DNA of 37,090 bases from Bdellovibrionales bacterium (GTDB lineage: Bacteria; Bdellovibrionota; Bdellovibrionia; Bdellovibrionales; UBA1609). The notes below the pieces were generated by a model that made no database searches, had not been told where the DNA came from, and saw nothing but the letters and a program-made list of their open reading frames with translations. How positions within the stretch are numbered: the first letter of the stretch is position 1; each line of letters begins with the position of its first letter. Location of the stretch: contig SKLV01000132.1 of NCBI GenBank assembly GCA_007121385.1, positions 1 through 37,090 of the forward strand, read 5' to 3'. A program made the position numbers and the translations under genes. Positions 1 to 7,429 of the stretch are shown piece after piece.

Positions 1-1561
1 CGATAGGGGGAAGTTGTCCATCCACCCGGGTCATCTCCAGAAAAATCTGATAGATGTGGTGTCGGCGCATCTTTTCTTCCACCGGGTCTGAGTGGGGAGG
101 CAAAAAGAAAGGACTCATTTCAAAGCCCTGACCGGGCGCTAAACTCATCACCCTTCCACCCAAAAACTGGGTGAGGCGATTGTAAGAGCCACCAATGTCC
201 ACAATAAAAATATTGGGATCCAAAGACATGCTCTGGGCTAAAAGGGAGTTTACAAAAAAGCTTTTTCCCGAACCACTGGTTCCACTGACCAGCCAATTGT
301 AGTTAGCCAAACGGCCATCCACAGGATCAATTCCATAAAGACTGGCACTGCGGGTTTGAAAGCTGGCGACGGCTCTTTGGTCCCCCTTTGAGGGTCTAAA
401 AAAGGGTAAAAAGTGGAGGGCGTTAGATCCCAATACCGTATGAGCTTTGATATTTCGGCCTGAGAAACCTGGCAAGCACTCCAAATAGGAATCAAAGACT
501 CCTAAGGTGCTCTCCTCCAGCTCACAGAGGTCCATTTGCGAAGCCGCACGAGCCATAGTGGCCAAAGCTTTGCGATGAAAGGAGCCCCACTGACTGGGAA
601 ACCTCAGTCCCAACGTCAGCTTCAAATCAAAAATGGACTCCGACTTCTCAGCAATGTCACGCAAGATCTGGTCAATCTGCTCAATCTGAGTGCTCAGAGT
701 GGCCGAGGGAGAAGTCTTGTTGGCCCTTTGGGAGTTGAGTAAATTTCGTTTGCGCTCAAGGCGAGACACAATGGGTTTGATGTCTCGAGCGATCAAGCGC
801 AGGGATAGATCCATGGGATAGGGAAGACGGGACAGAGCTTGTATCATGCCCAGCTCAGTGTGAGTTTCAGGTAACTGCACCAGCTCTAAAGCCCTGAATA
901 CATCCTTGTTGATCTCCAAGTGGCCAGCATGCAGTTTAAGCTCGGGAAACTCAGCCTCATCTCGCGCTGAAGTGCTCAGATCCTGGGCACTCATACTCAA
1001 TTCTTTTTCCACTTGCTCTCGATGGAGGGGAGAAACCCTTAGGCCAAAAGCCGAGAACTGAGACTCCACCAGCTCTCTTTTTTGTTCAAGGTCAAAGCCT
1101 TCCAGAGGCTCTCGAGTCCAAAAGCACACAATGATCTTTTGTGAGAGCAGCCGAGGCTCCGATTCACTCATCTGATTGAGTTGGTCTGCCAAATGATCCA
1201 AAAGGATTTTACGGCCAGCAGCATTCTCCGCCAAAAAGGCCTGGCTCAATTGAGACTCGACCCACTCTGTAAACTCCACCCGCTTTCTAAAAATAATCTG
1301 GACTTCCTCTCCGGGCTCAAAGCGCAGGGCTGATCGCCACTGTTGATGGAGCATCTCCATTTGGTCAGGGCCTAAGAAATCTCCATCCAATCCCCCAAGC
1401 TCAAACATAAAGCCCACTCTTTTTTCACTTAACAAGTTGCCCTGCTCGTCCACCCTGTGGGGGGTAAAGTAATCTCTCAGGCTGAGGGGTGTGGAACTGC
1501 CCGCTCCCATTTTCAAGGCTGAGCCTGTTTTCAATGAGAGCCAGTTCAATAGCTTTTTCAT
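1..1561 (-). CDS. Type IV secretion ATPase VirB4/TraC, partial
   Basis: This open frame is not in the ORF track because it runs off the left edge. The ATG at 1561 overlaps the stop of the VirB3-like gene (ATGA), and the frame stays open in the stretches translated, giving 520 residues. Walker A GTSGSGKS is at residues 427-434, followed by a DIGGSYNRL-type stretch, as in TraC/VirB4 ATPases that energise pilus assembly and substrate transfer at the inner membrane. Family members are roughly 800 residues, so Walker B and the C-terminal third are missing only because of the window edge. The text after Walker A looks closer to F-type TraC than to VirB4 of Agrobacterium, but this is judged by eye. 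It is the third gene of a pilin-VirB3-VirB4 operon. Confidence 0.85.
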   Translation of the reverse strand, partial: MKKLLNWLSLKTGSALKMGAGSSTPLSLRDYFTPHRVDEQGNLLSEKRVGFMFELGGLDGDFLGPDQMEMLHQQWRSALRFEPGEEVQIIFRKRVEFTEWVESQLSQAFLAENAAGRKILLDHLADQLNQMSESEPRLLSQKIIVCFWTREPLEGFDLEQKRELVESQFSAFGLRVSPLHREQVEKELSMSAQDLSTSARDEAEFPELKLHAGHLEINKDVFRALELVQLPETHTELGMIQALSRLPYPMDLSLRLIARDIKPIVSRLERKRNLLNSQRANKTSPSATLSTQIEQIDQILRDIAEKSESIFDLKLTLGLRFPSQWGSFHRKALATMARAASQMDLCELEESTLGVFDSYLECLPGFSGRNIKAHTVLGSNALHFLPFFRPSKGDQRAVASFQTRSASLYGIDPVDGRLANYNWLVSGTSGSGKSFFVNSLLAQSMSLDPNIFIVDIGGSYNRLTQFLGGRVMSLAPGQGFEMSPFFLPPHSDPVEEKMRRHHIYQIFLEMTRVDGQLPPI

Positions 1562-1854
1562 GGACGAGGTCCTCCCCGCAGACTGTTTAAGAGCAACTTG
1601 GGGTAAAGCACAGCCGGAAGACGCAAGAACCGCAGCAGCCGCCGGACAAAAAGATCACCAAAGGAGCGACGAAATACAAAGAAGACACTGGCAAGAATAA
1701 GAGTGGCCACAAAGGCCCAAACCCGATGCACGCCCAGGAGCTGAAAGAGCTCTCCCCCGCCCACCAAAGTGACCGCCAAAAGAGTCAGTTCGGCCACACT
1801 AAAGCCCATCACCTGGAAGGGCTGGTCTAAATTTCGGTAAATGGGTGCGCGCAT
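1558..1854 (-). CDS. VirB3/TraL-like type IV secretion membrane protein
   Basis: A 98-residue protein whose N-terminus (YRNLDQP) resembles the short cytosolic lead of TraL/VirB3/TrbD proteins. Two adjacent hydrophobic segments at about residues 15-55 form a hairpin, followed by an arginine-rich tail (RRSFGDLFVRRLLR). VirB3 proteins sit in the inner membrane and work with VirB4 in pilus assembly. The ATG is preceded by AAGGGAG at good spacing, and the stop overlaps the VirB4 start by four bases, indicating translational coupling. The family call rests on size, topology and position between a pilin and a VirB4 gene rather than on a long motif. Confidence 0.75.
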   Translation of the reverse strand: MRAPIYRNLDQPFQVMGFSVAELTLLAVTLVGGGELFQLLGVHRVWAFVATLILASVFFVFRRSFGDLFVRRLLRFLRLPAVLYPKLLLNSLRGGPRP

Positions 1855-1911
1855 GCTTCTTGCTCCCTTCGCAACAAGGCTTGGACTCTCTGTGCTGCGT
1901 GGAAATGCACC

Positions 1912-2208
1912 CTAGTTGAAGTAGTGAATGATGAGGTGGGATGCATTCACCACCACGAGGCCAACAACCCCATAGATAAGACGGGTCACTCCCGTATTCT
2001 CACCTTTTGCAATTAAAAATCCGGCCCAAGCCACAAAGCCCACAATCAAAATATTAATAATTCTCACCAGATCCGTAATGGTCTGCTGAATGCGCCCCTC
2101 CAGGCCACTTTGAGCCAGAGCGGGCCAGGCAAAGAAAAAGCAGATCAGAGCCAAAATTGTAAAAATCACCAGGGCATCAAGGCCCCTTACTAAGTAAACT
2201 TTATTCAT
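1912..2208 (-). CDS. VirB2/TraA-like pilin precursor
   Basis: A 98-residue protein with a hydrophobic N-terminal signal segment ending in an AxA-type cleavage site (WPALAQ, about residue 32). A short polar region and two further hydrophobic helices (about residues 50-66 and 77-95) follow. This is the usual layout of VirB2/TrbC/TraA pilins, which are processed and polymerised into the conjugative or T4SS pilus. It is the first gene of the operon, 57 bases ahead of the VirB3-like gene. No obvious transcription unit lies immediately upstream, and a promoter-like pair ends only about 7 bases before the ATG (separate entry). Confidence 0.75.
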   Translation of the reverse strand: MNKVYLVRGLDALVIFTILALICFFFAWPALAQSGLEGRIQQTITDLVRIINILIVGFVAWAGFLIAKGENTGVTRLIYGVVGLVVVNASHLIIHYFN

Positions 2209-2214
2209 AGGGGC

Positions 2215-2244
2215 CTTATACTGGCTTATTTCTCAACGCGTCAA
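2215..2244 (-). promoter_or_regulatory. Candidate sigma70 promoter for the type IV secretion operon
   Basis: On the minus strand, TTGACG (2244-2239) and TATAAG (2220-2215) are separated by 18 bases, close to the housekeeping consensus. The start of transcription would fall at or within a base or two of the pilin ATG at 2208, which would make the mRNA leaderless or nearly so. Alternatively, AAGG in the -10 element (2217-2214) serves as a weak ribosome binding site and the real promoter is further upstream. Confidence 0.35.
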
Positions 2245-2292
2245 GACCCCCTGAAATCTTTTTAGATAACTCAACAAATAGCGGGAAAAGAG

Positions 2293-2325
2293 GGCTTAGC
2301 CCCCAGCAAAGGGGGATTAGGGCCG
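2293..2325 (-). terminator. Weak hairpin after the AI-2E permease gene
   Basis: CCCCC and GGGGG arms flank a 6-base AGCAAA loop just downstream of the permease stop on the minus strand, followed by a pyrimidine-rich TCTTTTCC stretch. The outer part of the stem has several mismatches, so this is only a possible terminator separating the permease string from the secretion operon. Confidence 0.25.
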
Positions 2326-2331
2326 AGTCTC

Positions 2332-3381
2332 TTAGGCCAAATACTGATCCCTAAGATCATAAATGATTGATTTTAAAATAGCGGCCGCGGGGATAGCCAA
2401 AAGCACTCCCAAAAAGCCAAAGAGATTGCCTCCCACCACAATGGCCAAAAGACCCACCAAAGGGCTAATGCCCACTTGTGAGCCTACCAGTCTAGGGGTG
2501 ATAAATAGACTCTCTAAAGTTTGGACAATGGCAAAGACGGCGATCACCCCTATCAGTAGAGCTATTCCCGTAAAGTTGGCAAAGAGAGTCACTAAGGCAA
2601 TGGCAAAGCCAATGGTGAAGCCTGCATAGGGAACAATACTCAGCAGCCCTGAAATCACGCCAATGAGAAAGCCAAAGGGCAGGCCCACCAGCCACAGTCC
2701 GATCCCGTAGAGGAGGCTCAATATCCCTGCCACCAGAAGCTGACCCCGCACATAGCCGCTCAAAATCCGATTGCTCATCTTCAGATAGCGATTGAGGGTG
2801 GGCTGAAAAGCTTTGGGAATAAAAGATTGGATCTCTTTGGCGATGCGCTCATAGTCGTGGATCAGATAAAAGAAAATCAGCGGAAATAAAATGAGCCCTA
2901 CAATGGCGGCAAACCAACGGCTCAAGTTAGAGAAGACTCTCTGCACCGACTGAGTGGTGGCCTTGGCTACACCCTCTGAAAGGACCGCAACATTCTCCAC
3001 CAAAAGGTCCTTAATTCCCTGACGACTGAGATCCATGGGCACCCCCCAGTGACGGGCCAAATCTTCGACTCTGTTGATCGCCGTTTCTGAAGTTTGCGGC
3101 AGGTCTCTGACAAAGCTCTGCCCCTGTTCAATCAGGGGGGGCACTAGTAAAACAAGGGCCACGACCAAGGCTAAAACAAAGGCGGCAAAAACCCCAACAA
3201 CGGCATAGACCCTGGGCACCCCTCTGCGCTCAATTTTTAAAATCAAGGGAAAGCTCAAATAGGCCAAGAGCATGGCCAAGAGCAGAGGCTTGAGGGCTGC
3301 TCCCAGGCCATAGAGAATAACTCCAACAAGGACCAAAAAAGCCAGAGCTGAAAGGCCAATGGCCCAAGAGCGATCCTTCAT
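2332..3381 (-). CDS. AI-2E/PerM family permease
   Basis: A protein of about 349 residues with around eight hydrophobic segments: an N-terminal pair, a long soluble middle (about residues 90-145), and a C-terminal block with the family's GxxxGxxxxIPY-like and GNLFGFLGVLLAIPxAA-type stretches. The family (UPF0118) includes Na+/H+ antiporters and the disputed AI-2 exporter TqsA, so the substrate cannot be named. The track starts at 3408. The ATG at 3381 is preferred because GGAGTG lies 5 bases upstream and it begins just after the previous gene's stop, with a 2-base gap. It is the last gene of the redoxin/YtkA string. Confidence 0.85.
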   Translation of the reverse strand: MKDRSWAIGLSALAFLVLVGVILYGLGAALKPLLLAMLLAYLSFPLILKIERRGVPRVYAVVGVFAAFVLALVVALVLLVPPLIEQGQSFVRDLPQTSETAINRVEDLARHWGVPMDLSRQGIKDLLVENVAVLSEGVAKATTQSVQRVFSNLSRWFAAIVGLILFPLIFFYLIHDYERIAKEIQSFIPKAFQPTLNRYLKMSNRILSGYVRGQLLVAGILSLLYGIGLWLVGLPFGFLIGVISGLLSIVPYAGFTIGFAIALVTLFANFTGIALLIGVIAVFAIVQTLESLFITPRLVGSQVGISPLVGLLAIVVGGNLFGFLGVLLAIPAAAILKSIIYDLRDQYLA

Positions 3382-3383
3382 AT

Positions 3384-3920
3384 TCACTCCCATTCGGTAA
3401 GAGCCCACTCAGCATGGTAATCTTGAGCTGGATTTTGGGGGATCCCGTCGAGGTTGAGCCTCAGAAACCACTGACCTGGCATACTCATTAAGAGCATCTC
3501 CTCGACCTGAAAAATTCCCTCGCGAAGGGCCTGAACTTTTAAGGGACGGCCCCCATGCTCATGATTGTGGGGCATCTTCATCCAAAGATAAAAATGGGGC
3601 TCACTCTCAAGAGCCTGACCCTGGGGACTGTAAATATGGGCCATTCCCGAAGAAAAGCGGCGCTCCCCCCGAGGATTCACATAGGGCCCCTCCAAGTACT
3701 CATAGTGAAAGCAGAGATTCCAGCCCTGAATTTCCAGCTCTCCCAGCTCGCAAAGCTCAGTGGCTTCTTGAGAGGAGGGCAGTGAATGAGCCGCTAAGCC
3801 CCCTGCCACTAGGCCGAATGAAGTCAAGGCCACCACAAAGCCCATCAGGGCCTTAGGAAAGGAAAGGGCTCTTCTCCACTGAGGCTCTCTTTTATAAAAA
3901 ACATTCTGTTTTTCCTTCAC
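3384..3920 (-). CDS. YtkA/FixH-like membrane-anchored envelope protein
   Basis: A 178-residue protein with one N-terminal membrane anchor or uncleaved signal (about residues 25-45) and a small periplasmic beta domain. The run WMKMPHNHEHGG followed by a SMPGQW strand matches the layout of YtkA-like and FixH-like domains (MP-x-H-rich loop, then M-x-G-x-W). The histidine-rich loop could bind copper, by analogy with FixH-type cofactors of cytochrome oxidase; that is inference. The start is GTG at 3920 with a near-perfect AAGGAGGTG five bases upstream. Its stop is two bases from the AI-2E permease start. A second protein of this kind is encoded two genes upstream. Confidence 0.65.
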   Translation of the reverse strand: MKEKQNVFYKREPQWRRALSFPKALMGFVVALTSFGLVAGGLAAHSLPSSQEATELCELGELEIQGWNLCFHYEYLEGPYVNPRGERRFSSGMAHIYSPQGQALESEPHFYLWMKMPHNHEHGGRPLKVQALREGIFQVEEMLLMSMPGQWFLRLNLDGIPQNPAQDYHAEWALTEWE

Positions 3921-3941
3921 TGTTCACCTCCTTAAAAAGGC

Positions 3942-4904
3942 TTAAATGGGCAGGGCCCGGCTGATGGCCAAACTCACTCGCCGAGACAGCTGACTGTTGC
4001 GAACCGGACCAAAAATGCTTTGATCTCCATAACTCATAGTCACAGTCCAATCCCCCTCGGGAGTCCACAGTACATAGGGACTCAGTTCATAGACCAGCTC
4101 GGCGGGTGCTCGCTGCGGCTCCCTCCCCTCGCCCAAGCCTCGGCCCTCTTTAAATAGGGCAGTCCATGAAACCCCATAACTCCAAGACCTCTCCCCTGCA
4201 GTCAGGCGCAAAAGCCCCAGGGTCAGTGCAAGCTCCTGGCGGGAGAGGAGCTGAAGTTCTCCTGCCGATTGAGGCCAACTCCAGCCCCAGTGGCTCTCTA
4301 GAGAGTAGCGGAAGCGATAGAGGGATTTGAACAGATGCACTCCTAGGCGACTGGTCCACTGCTCTCCTCCAGTCACATCAGTGACCCCAGGGCTCTGGGA
4401 CTGATAAAGGCCTCGACCAGTGGGGAGACCCTGGGTGTAACTCAAGAAGACTTGCGGCTGCCAAACCTGAGGGGGACTGGGGTAGAGCCATTCGTAGGCC
4501 AAAAATAGATTCAGGTCTCCGGGAGCCAGGCCGGAACTCTCCGAACCACCTCCCACAAAAGCTGCCTGACGGGAAACTAAGTCCCAGGACACTCCCCCCT
4601 GCCAATCGGGAGCAATAAAAAAACTCACAGAGGGAGTCAGCAAGTGCTCCTGCAACTGGCGCTCATCATCCCAAAACAACACAGGCCCCTGACCAAACTG
4701 TTCGGCCACCACAGTGGAAAAACGATGACTGAGACGAAATTCCCAGCGGTTGAATTCCGTCATTAAATTGCGGCTGCTGCTCCCTGCCGCACAACAGGCC
4801 GCCCCCAGCGCCCAGGGGCTTAGCAGAAGGGAGCTCAGGAGCCCAACCACTCCGCTAAAAATCAAAAGACAGACTGATCTCCTCAGCAAGTTCCCGCACT
4901 CCAT
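3942..4904 (-). CDS. Predicted outer-membrane beta-barrel protein with ACCAAG N-terminus
   Basis: A 320-residue protein with an N-terminal signal peptide (MECGNLLRRS start, hydrophobic to about residue 33). The sequence ACCAAGSSS follows. The rest consists of alternating hydrophobic/polar strands rich in W, Y and L, ending in a strand-like segment with a hydrophobic C-terminus (SLAISRALPI), the pattern of an outer-membrane barrel. It resembles the loosely defined transporter/MetA-pathway barrel group, but I do not recognise a specific family. The adjacent cysteines right after the signal could be a lipidation, metal or disulfide site; the lipobox match is poor. The ATG overlaps the preceding YtkA-like gene by 50 bases and has only a weak ribosome binding site. 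Confidence 0.6.
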   Translation of the reverse strand: MECGNLLRRSVCLLIFSGVVGLLSSLLLSPWALGAACCAAGSSSRNLMTEFNRWEFRLSHRFSTVVAEQFGQGPVLFWDDERQLQEHLLTPSVSFFIAPDWQGGVSWDLVSRQAAFVGGGSESSGLAPGDLNLFLAYEWLYPSPPQVWQPQVFLSYTQGLPTGRGLYQSQSPGVTDVTGGEQWTSRLGVHLFKSLYRFRYSLESHWGWSWPQSAGELQLLSRQELALTLGLLRLTAGERSWSYGVSWTALFKEGRGLGEGREPQRAPAELVYELSPYVLWTPEGDWTVTMSYGDQSIFGPVRNSQLSRRVSLAISRALPI

Positions 4905-5325
4905 TTTTCCAAATCCAAACCTGAAGATTCAACTCCCAGTAGCCTGGCATATTGAAATAAAGCTCCTGCCCGCGAAAGCGGCCACCACCTAGGTTCTCAA
5001 TAAAGCCATCGTCGGCTGGTCCATGCCCTCCCATATAGGGCATGGCAGCCCATGAGCTGAGCTCAAATTCCAGCTCCTCTGGGGAGGAGAGACGCCCCCC
5101 TTGGTCCACCAGTAAAATTTCAAAAGAGGAGGCCTGAGTGGGATTGCCAAAAGGCCCCTCCAGCCACACAAAGACCAGGCGCCGATTGAGGGAACTGAAA
5201 AAGAGTTCGGAACTGACGGCCGACTTTGCAGCTCGGTGAGCTGAAGTCGACTCGCCGGAGAGAAGAGGAGACTCACAGCCAACCAAAAACACTAAACTCA
5301 ATAGGCCCCACAAAGCCCTTCTCAT
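4855..5325 (-). CDS. YtkA/FixH-like lipoprotein
   Basis: A 156-residue lipoprotein with a short signal and lipobox LVGC at about residue 17. The C-terminal half holds AAMPYMGGHGP followed by a YFNMPGYWEL strand, the same MP-x-H loop and M-x-G-x-W pattern as in the 178-residue neighbour. YtkA-like domains are small periplasmic immunoglobulin-like folds, often near copper or oxidase maturation genes. The ATG overlaps the redoxin stop by four bases (ATGA) and is preceded by GGGAGGGCGGGG. Metal binding by the methionine and histidine residues is plausible but not shown by the sequence. Confidence 0.65.
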   Translation of the reverse strand: MRRALWGLLSLVFLVGCESPLLSGESTSAHRAAKSAVSSELFFSSLNRRLVFVWLEGPFGNPTQASSFEILLVDQGGRLSSPEELEFELSSWAAMPYMGGHGPADDGFIENLGGGRFRGQELYFNMPGYWELNLQVWIWKNGVRELAEEISLSFDF

Positions 5326-5993
5326 CCCCGCCCTCCCTTCAGGTTATAACTGATGGGACAGCCCAAGGGGCGAGTCTGCTGCGGGCGAAATCCTTGACCT
5401 GAGGCTCTGGCTTGAAGAGCCTCCTGCAAATAGAGTCGATTTTGCGGACTGAAGTCACTGGCAGAGGTCACCGCACCCTGGTAAAGAACTCTAGCTTCTG
5501 AGTTCAAGACAAAGACATGAGGAGTGGTGACAGCTCTCAGAGCTGAGCTGATTGTGAGCTTCCTGTCATCCAGAACGGGAAAGGAGAGTTGGCGCTCTTG
5601 GTAAAATTTTTTGAGCTCGGGGCCCTCTAAAACCCGGTCGGTGTGCAAACCGATAAACTGAAATTCAGGAAAACGATGGGCTAATTCATTCAAGTGAGCC
5701 ATATGCGACTGGGAGCAAGGGCAAAAAGAGGAGAGAGTGACCATAACCCAATCACGCTTTTTTAAAGAGGAGCTGAGCCCATCTCCCTCGTCGGCTTGAT
5801 TAGCCTCTTTGAAATTAGCCTGCTTGCTCCGGTCCAACCAGTTCTGATCATTGAGAATAGGCAAAGCTAAGAGTTGCTCCACAGAGACCGGTGTCCTGAT
5901 CCCCGATACCTCGGCCTCTTTGGGCCTGGTCTGACAAGCACTCACAAAAATAATGAGAGAAAAGAGTAAGGAAATCCGCCACCAGAGGCCCAT
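5322..5993 (-). CDS. Thioredoxin-fold redoxin lipoprotein with CPC motif
   Basis: A 223-residue protein with signal and lipobox VSAC (Cys about residue 20). A redoxin domain of the AhpC/TSA-TlpA type follows: SSFCPCSQSH at about residue 90, a predicted helix, a strand (FQFIGLHTD), and the cis-proline loop TTPHVFVL. The usual CxxC is replaced by CPC, and a GCPI sequence sits near the C-terminus, as I recall for some periplasmic redoxins with a T-x-x-x-G-C-x-I tail. The likely role is a periplasmic thiol or copper redox reaction, possibly SCO-like, but the partner is unknown. It is followed by a four-base overlap with the YtkA-like lipoprotein gene. Confidence 0.7.
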   Translation of the reverse strand: MGLWWRISLLFSLIIFVSACQTRPKEAEVSGIRTPVSVEQLLALPILNDQNWLDRSKQANFKEANQADEGDGLSSSLKKRDWVMVTLSSFCPCSQSHMAHLNELAHRFPEFQFIGLHTDRVLEGPELKKFYQERQLSFPVLDDRKLTISSALRAVTTPHVFVLNSEARVLYQGAVTSASDFSPQNRLYLQEALQARASGQGFRPQQTRPLGCPISYNLKGGRG

Positions 5994-6008
5994 GGGCCTG
6001 GAATTAGC

Positions 6009-6830
6009 TTAGAAGCCCCGACGACGCAAGTCCAAGGGCCCTAAGGCCAGATCGCTGACGCGCTGATACGCAGAAATATGACGGGCACCATGCCAGGCGT
6101 ACATGAGGCTGCCCCATTGGAGGCGGCGGACGACGGACTCCACCAGATGCATTTCAACGGCGGGGCAGCCCCAGCTGCGACCGAGAGGAGTGAAGGCCGG
6201 ATTCACATAGTCGGCCCCATGGACCACAATGGCCCTTTGCCGAGCTCGGCTATTCGAGGCATCCAGGCCATCCAAGCGCATAGAGAGGCCGTATTTGCCA
6301 TAATAGGGCTCGGCGGTCAGATAAAAACCCAAGGAGGTCATGCGCGAGCCGGAGACATTGGAGAAGCGCTGAGCTCGGCCTGTGTGGTTGGGATCTGAGC
6401 CCACACCATGGGCGGTGAGCAAAGCCTCCACTTCCCCGCTGTGCAAATCAATAATGAATTTCCTGGGCTCATTGGAGGGAGCCGAAAAATCAATCACTGT
6501 TATATAATCTTTGTTTTTTATGCGATTTTGGTTTCGCTCAAAATAATCCACCGCCTGCAGCCAGGGCTCCCTGGGCACCCCTTGATCCAAGACCACTTGA
6601 ATTAAACTCCGGCTCTCTAAGGGTTCTTCCTGAGGCTCGTTGGGCTCCTGAGGCTTTTGAGACTCCTGAGTGGTGAAGTCCCGGGGCTCCACCACCTGGC
6701 GCTCCCACAGAGAGTCGGCAGGCCCCTGAGCACAGCCCAAAGCCCCTACCAGTCCAAAGCTTAAAACCAACGACAGCCAACCCCGAGAGCCGAGCTCCCG
6801 TCTTTGAGAAATCCCTAAATCTTTTTTCAT
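6009..6830 (-). CDS. Murein L,D-transpeptidase-family lipoprotein (YkuD_2 type)
   Basis: About 273 residues with a signal and lipobox GALGC. The catalytic domain spans roughly residues 90-260: HGVGSDPNHTG-like entry, then IVVHGADYV and the signature GRSWGCPAV, which supply the His and Cys expected of the L,D-transpeptidase-like family PF13645. These enzymes act on peptidoglycan in the periplasm, and relatives are abundant in predatory Bdellovibrio-type bacteria, where they modify prey or own wall; which applies here is unknown. The track begins at a TTG at 6848. The ATG at 6830 is preferred, although neither has a clear ribosome binding site. It lies 15 bases ahead of the redoxin gene. Confidence 0.75.
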   Translation of the reverse strand: MKKDLGISQRRELGSRGWLSLVLSFGLVGALGCAQGPADSLWERQVVEPRDFTTQESQKPQEPNEPQEEPLESRSLIQVVLDQGVPREPWLQAVDYFERNQNRIKNKDYITVIDFSAPSNEPRKFIIDLHSGEVEALLTAHGVGSDPNHTGRAQRFSNVSGSRMTSLGFYLTAEPYYGKYGLSMRLDGLDASNSRARQRAIVVHGADYVNPAFTPLGRSWGCPAVEMHLVESVVRRLQWGSLMYAWHGARHISAYQRVSDLALGPLDLRRRGF

Positions 6831-6889
6831 AGATTTAAGAATAACCAAGTTGGAGTGAGGGACCCAAGCCTAGGCCCTGCAAACTGGAC

Positions 6890-7411
6890 CTAAGTCGAAA
6901 GTCCTGTCACCTTGACCAGGATGCGCTTTTCTCTCAGTCCATCAAACTCGGCGTAAAAGATCTGCTGCCAAGTTCCAAAGTCCAACTGTCCCTTGGTCAC
7001 CGGAGCGGTCAGACAGTGATTGGTCAGATAAGATTTGAGGTGAGCATCGCCGTTGTCTTCTCCCGTCTGATGGTGGCGGTAGTTGAGGCCAAAGGGGGCC
7101 AGCCCCTCCAGCCACTGGGAGATATCTTGCAGAAGCCCACTCTCGGCATCGTTAATGTAAACTCCGGCCGTGATATGCATGGCGCTGACAAAACAAAACC
7201 CATCGCGAACCTGAGAGCGAATCAAAACCTCTTGCACTAAATCAGTGATGTTCACCAGAGCGTAGCGTTTTGGGATTTTCACAAAGAGATACTCGGTGTG
7301 ATGGGTGTGTTCCGCCGACTGAACATGGTCCACCACTTGGTGGCGCAAATAGCCCGGACAGGAAGAGGGATTCAACAGCCAGGAGATGTCTTGAGATTTT
7401 GCATAGGTCAT
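6890..7411 (-). CDS. YjbQ/UPF0047 family protein
   Basis: A 173-residue protein matching the YjbQ (UPF0047) fold. It shows ITAGVYINDAESGL, a NYRHHQTGEDNGDAHLKS stretch with conserved His, Glu and Asp, and a terminal GTWQQIFYAEFDG block. Family members are small cytosolic trimers with weak thiamin phosphate synthase activity reported; the physiological role is unsettled. It carries about 30 extra N-terminal residues relative to the usual ~135-residue form. The ATG has GGAGG five bases upstream and is 18 bases after the RNA methyltransferase stop. Confidence 0.85.
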   Translation of the reverse strand: MTYAKSQDISWLLNPSSCPGYLRHQVVDHVQSAEHTHHTEYLFVKIPKRYALVNITDLVQEVLIRSQVRDGFCFVSAMHITAGVYINDAESGLLQDISQWLEGLAPFGLNYRHHQTGEDNGDAHLKSYLTNHCLTAPVTKGQLDFGTWQQIFYAEFDGLREKRILVKVTGLST

Positions 7412-7429
7412 GGGGCCTCCAACTTGAGT

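Noticed and set aside
2332-3381. Calling the AI-2E family permease a quorum-sensing exporter
   Set aside because: The family name is historical; members include Na+/H+ antiporters and nothing here shows AI-2 transport.
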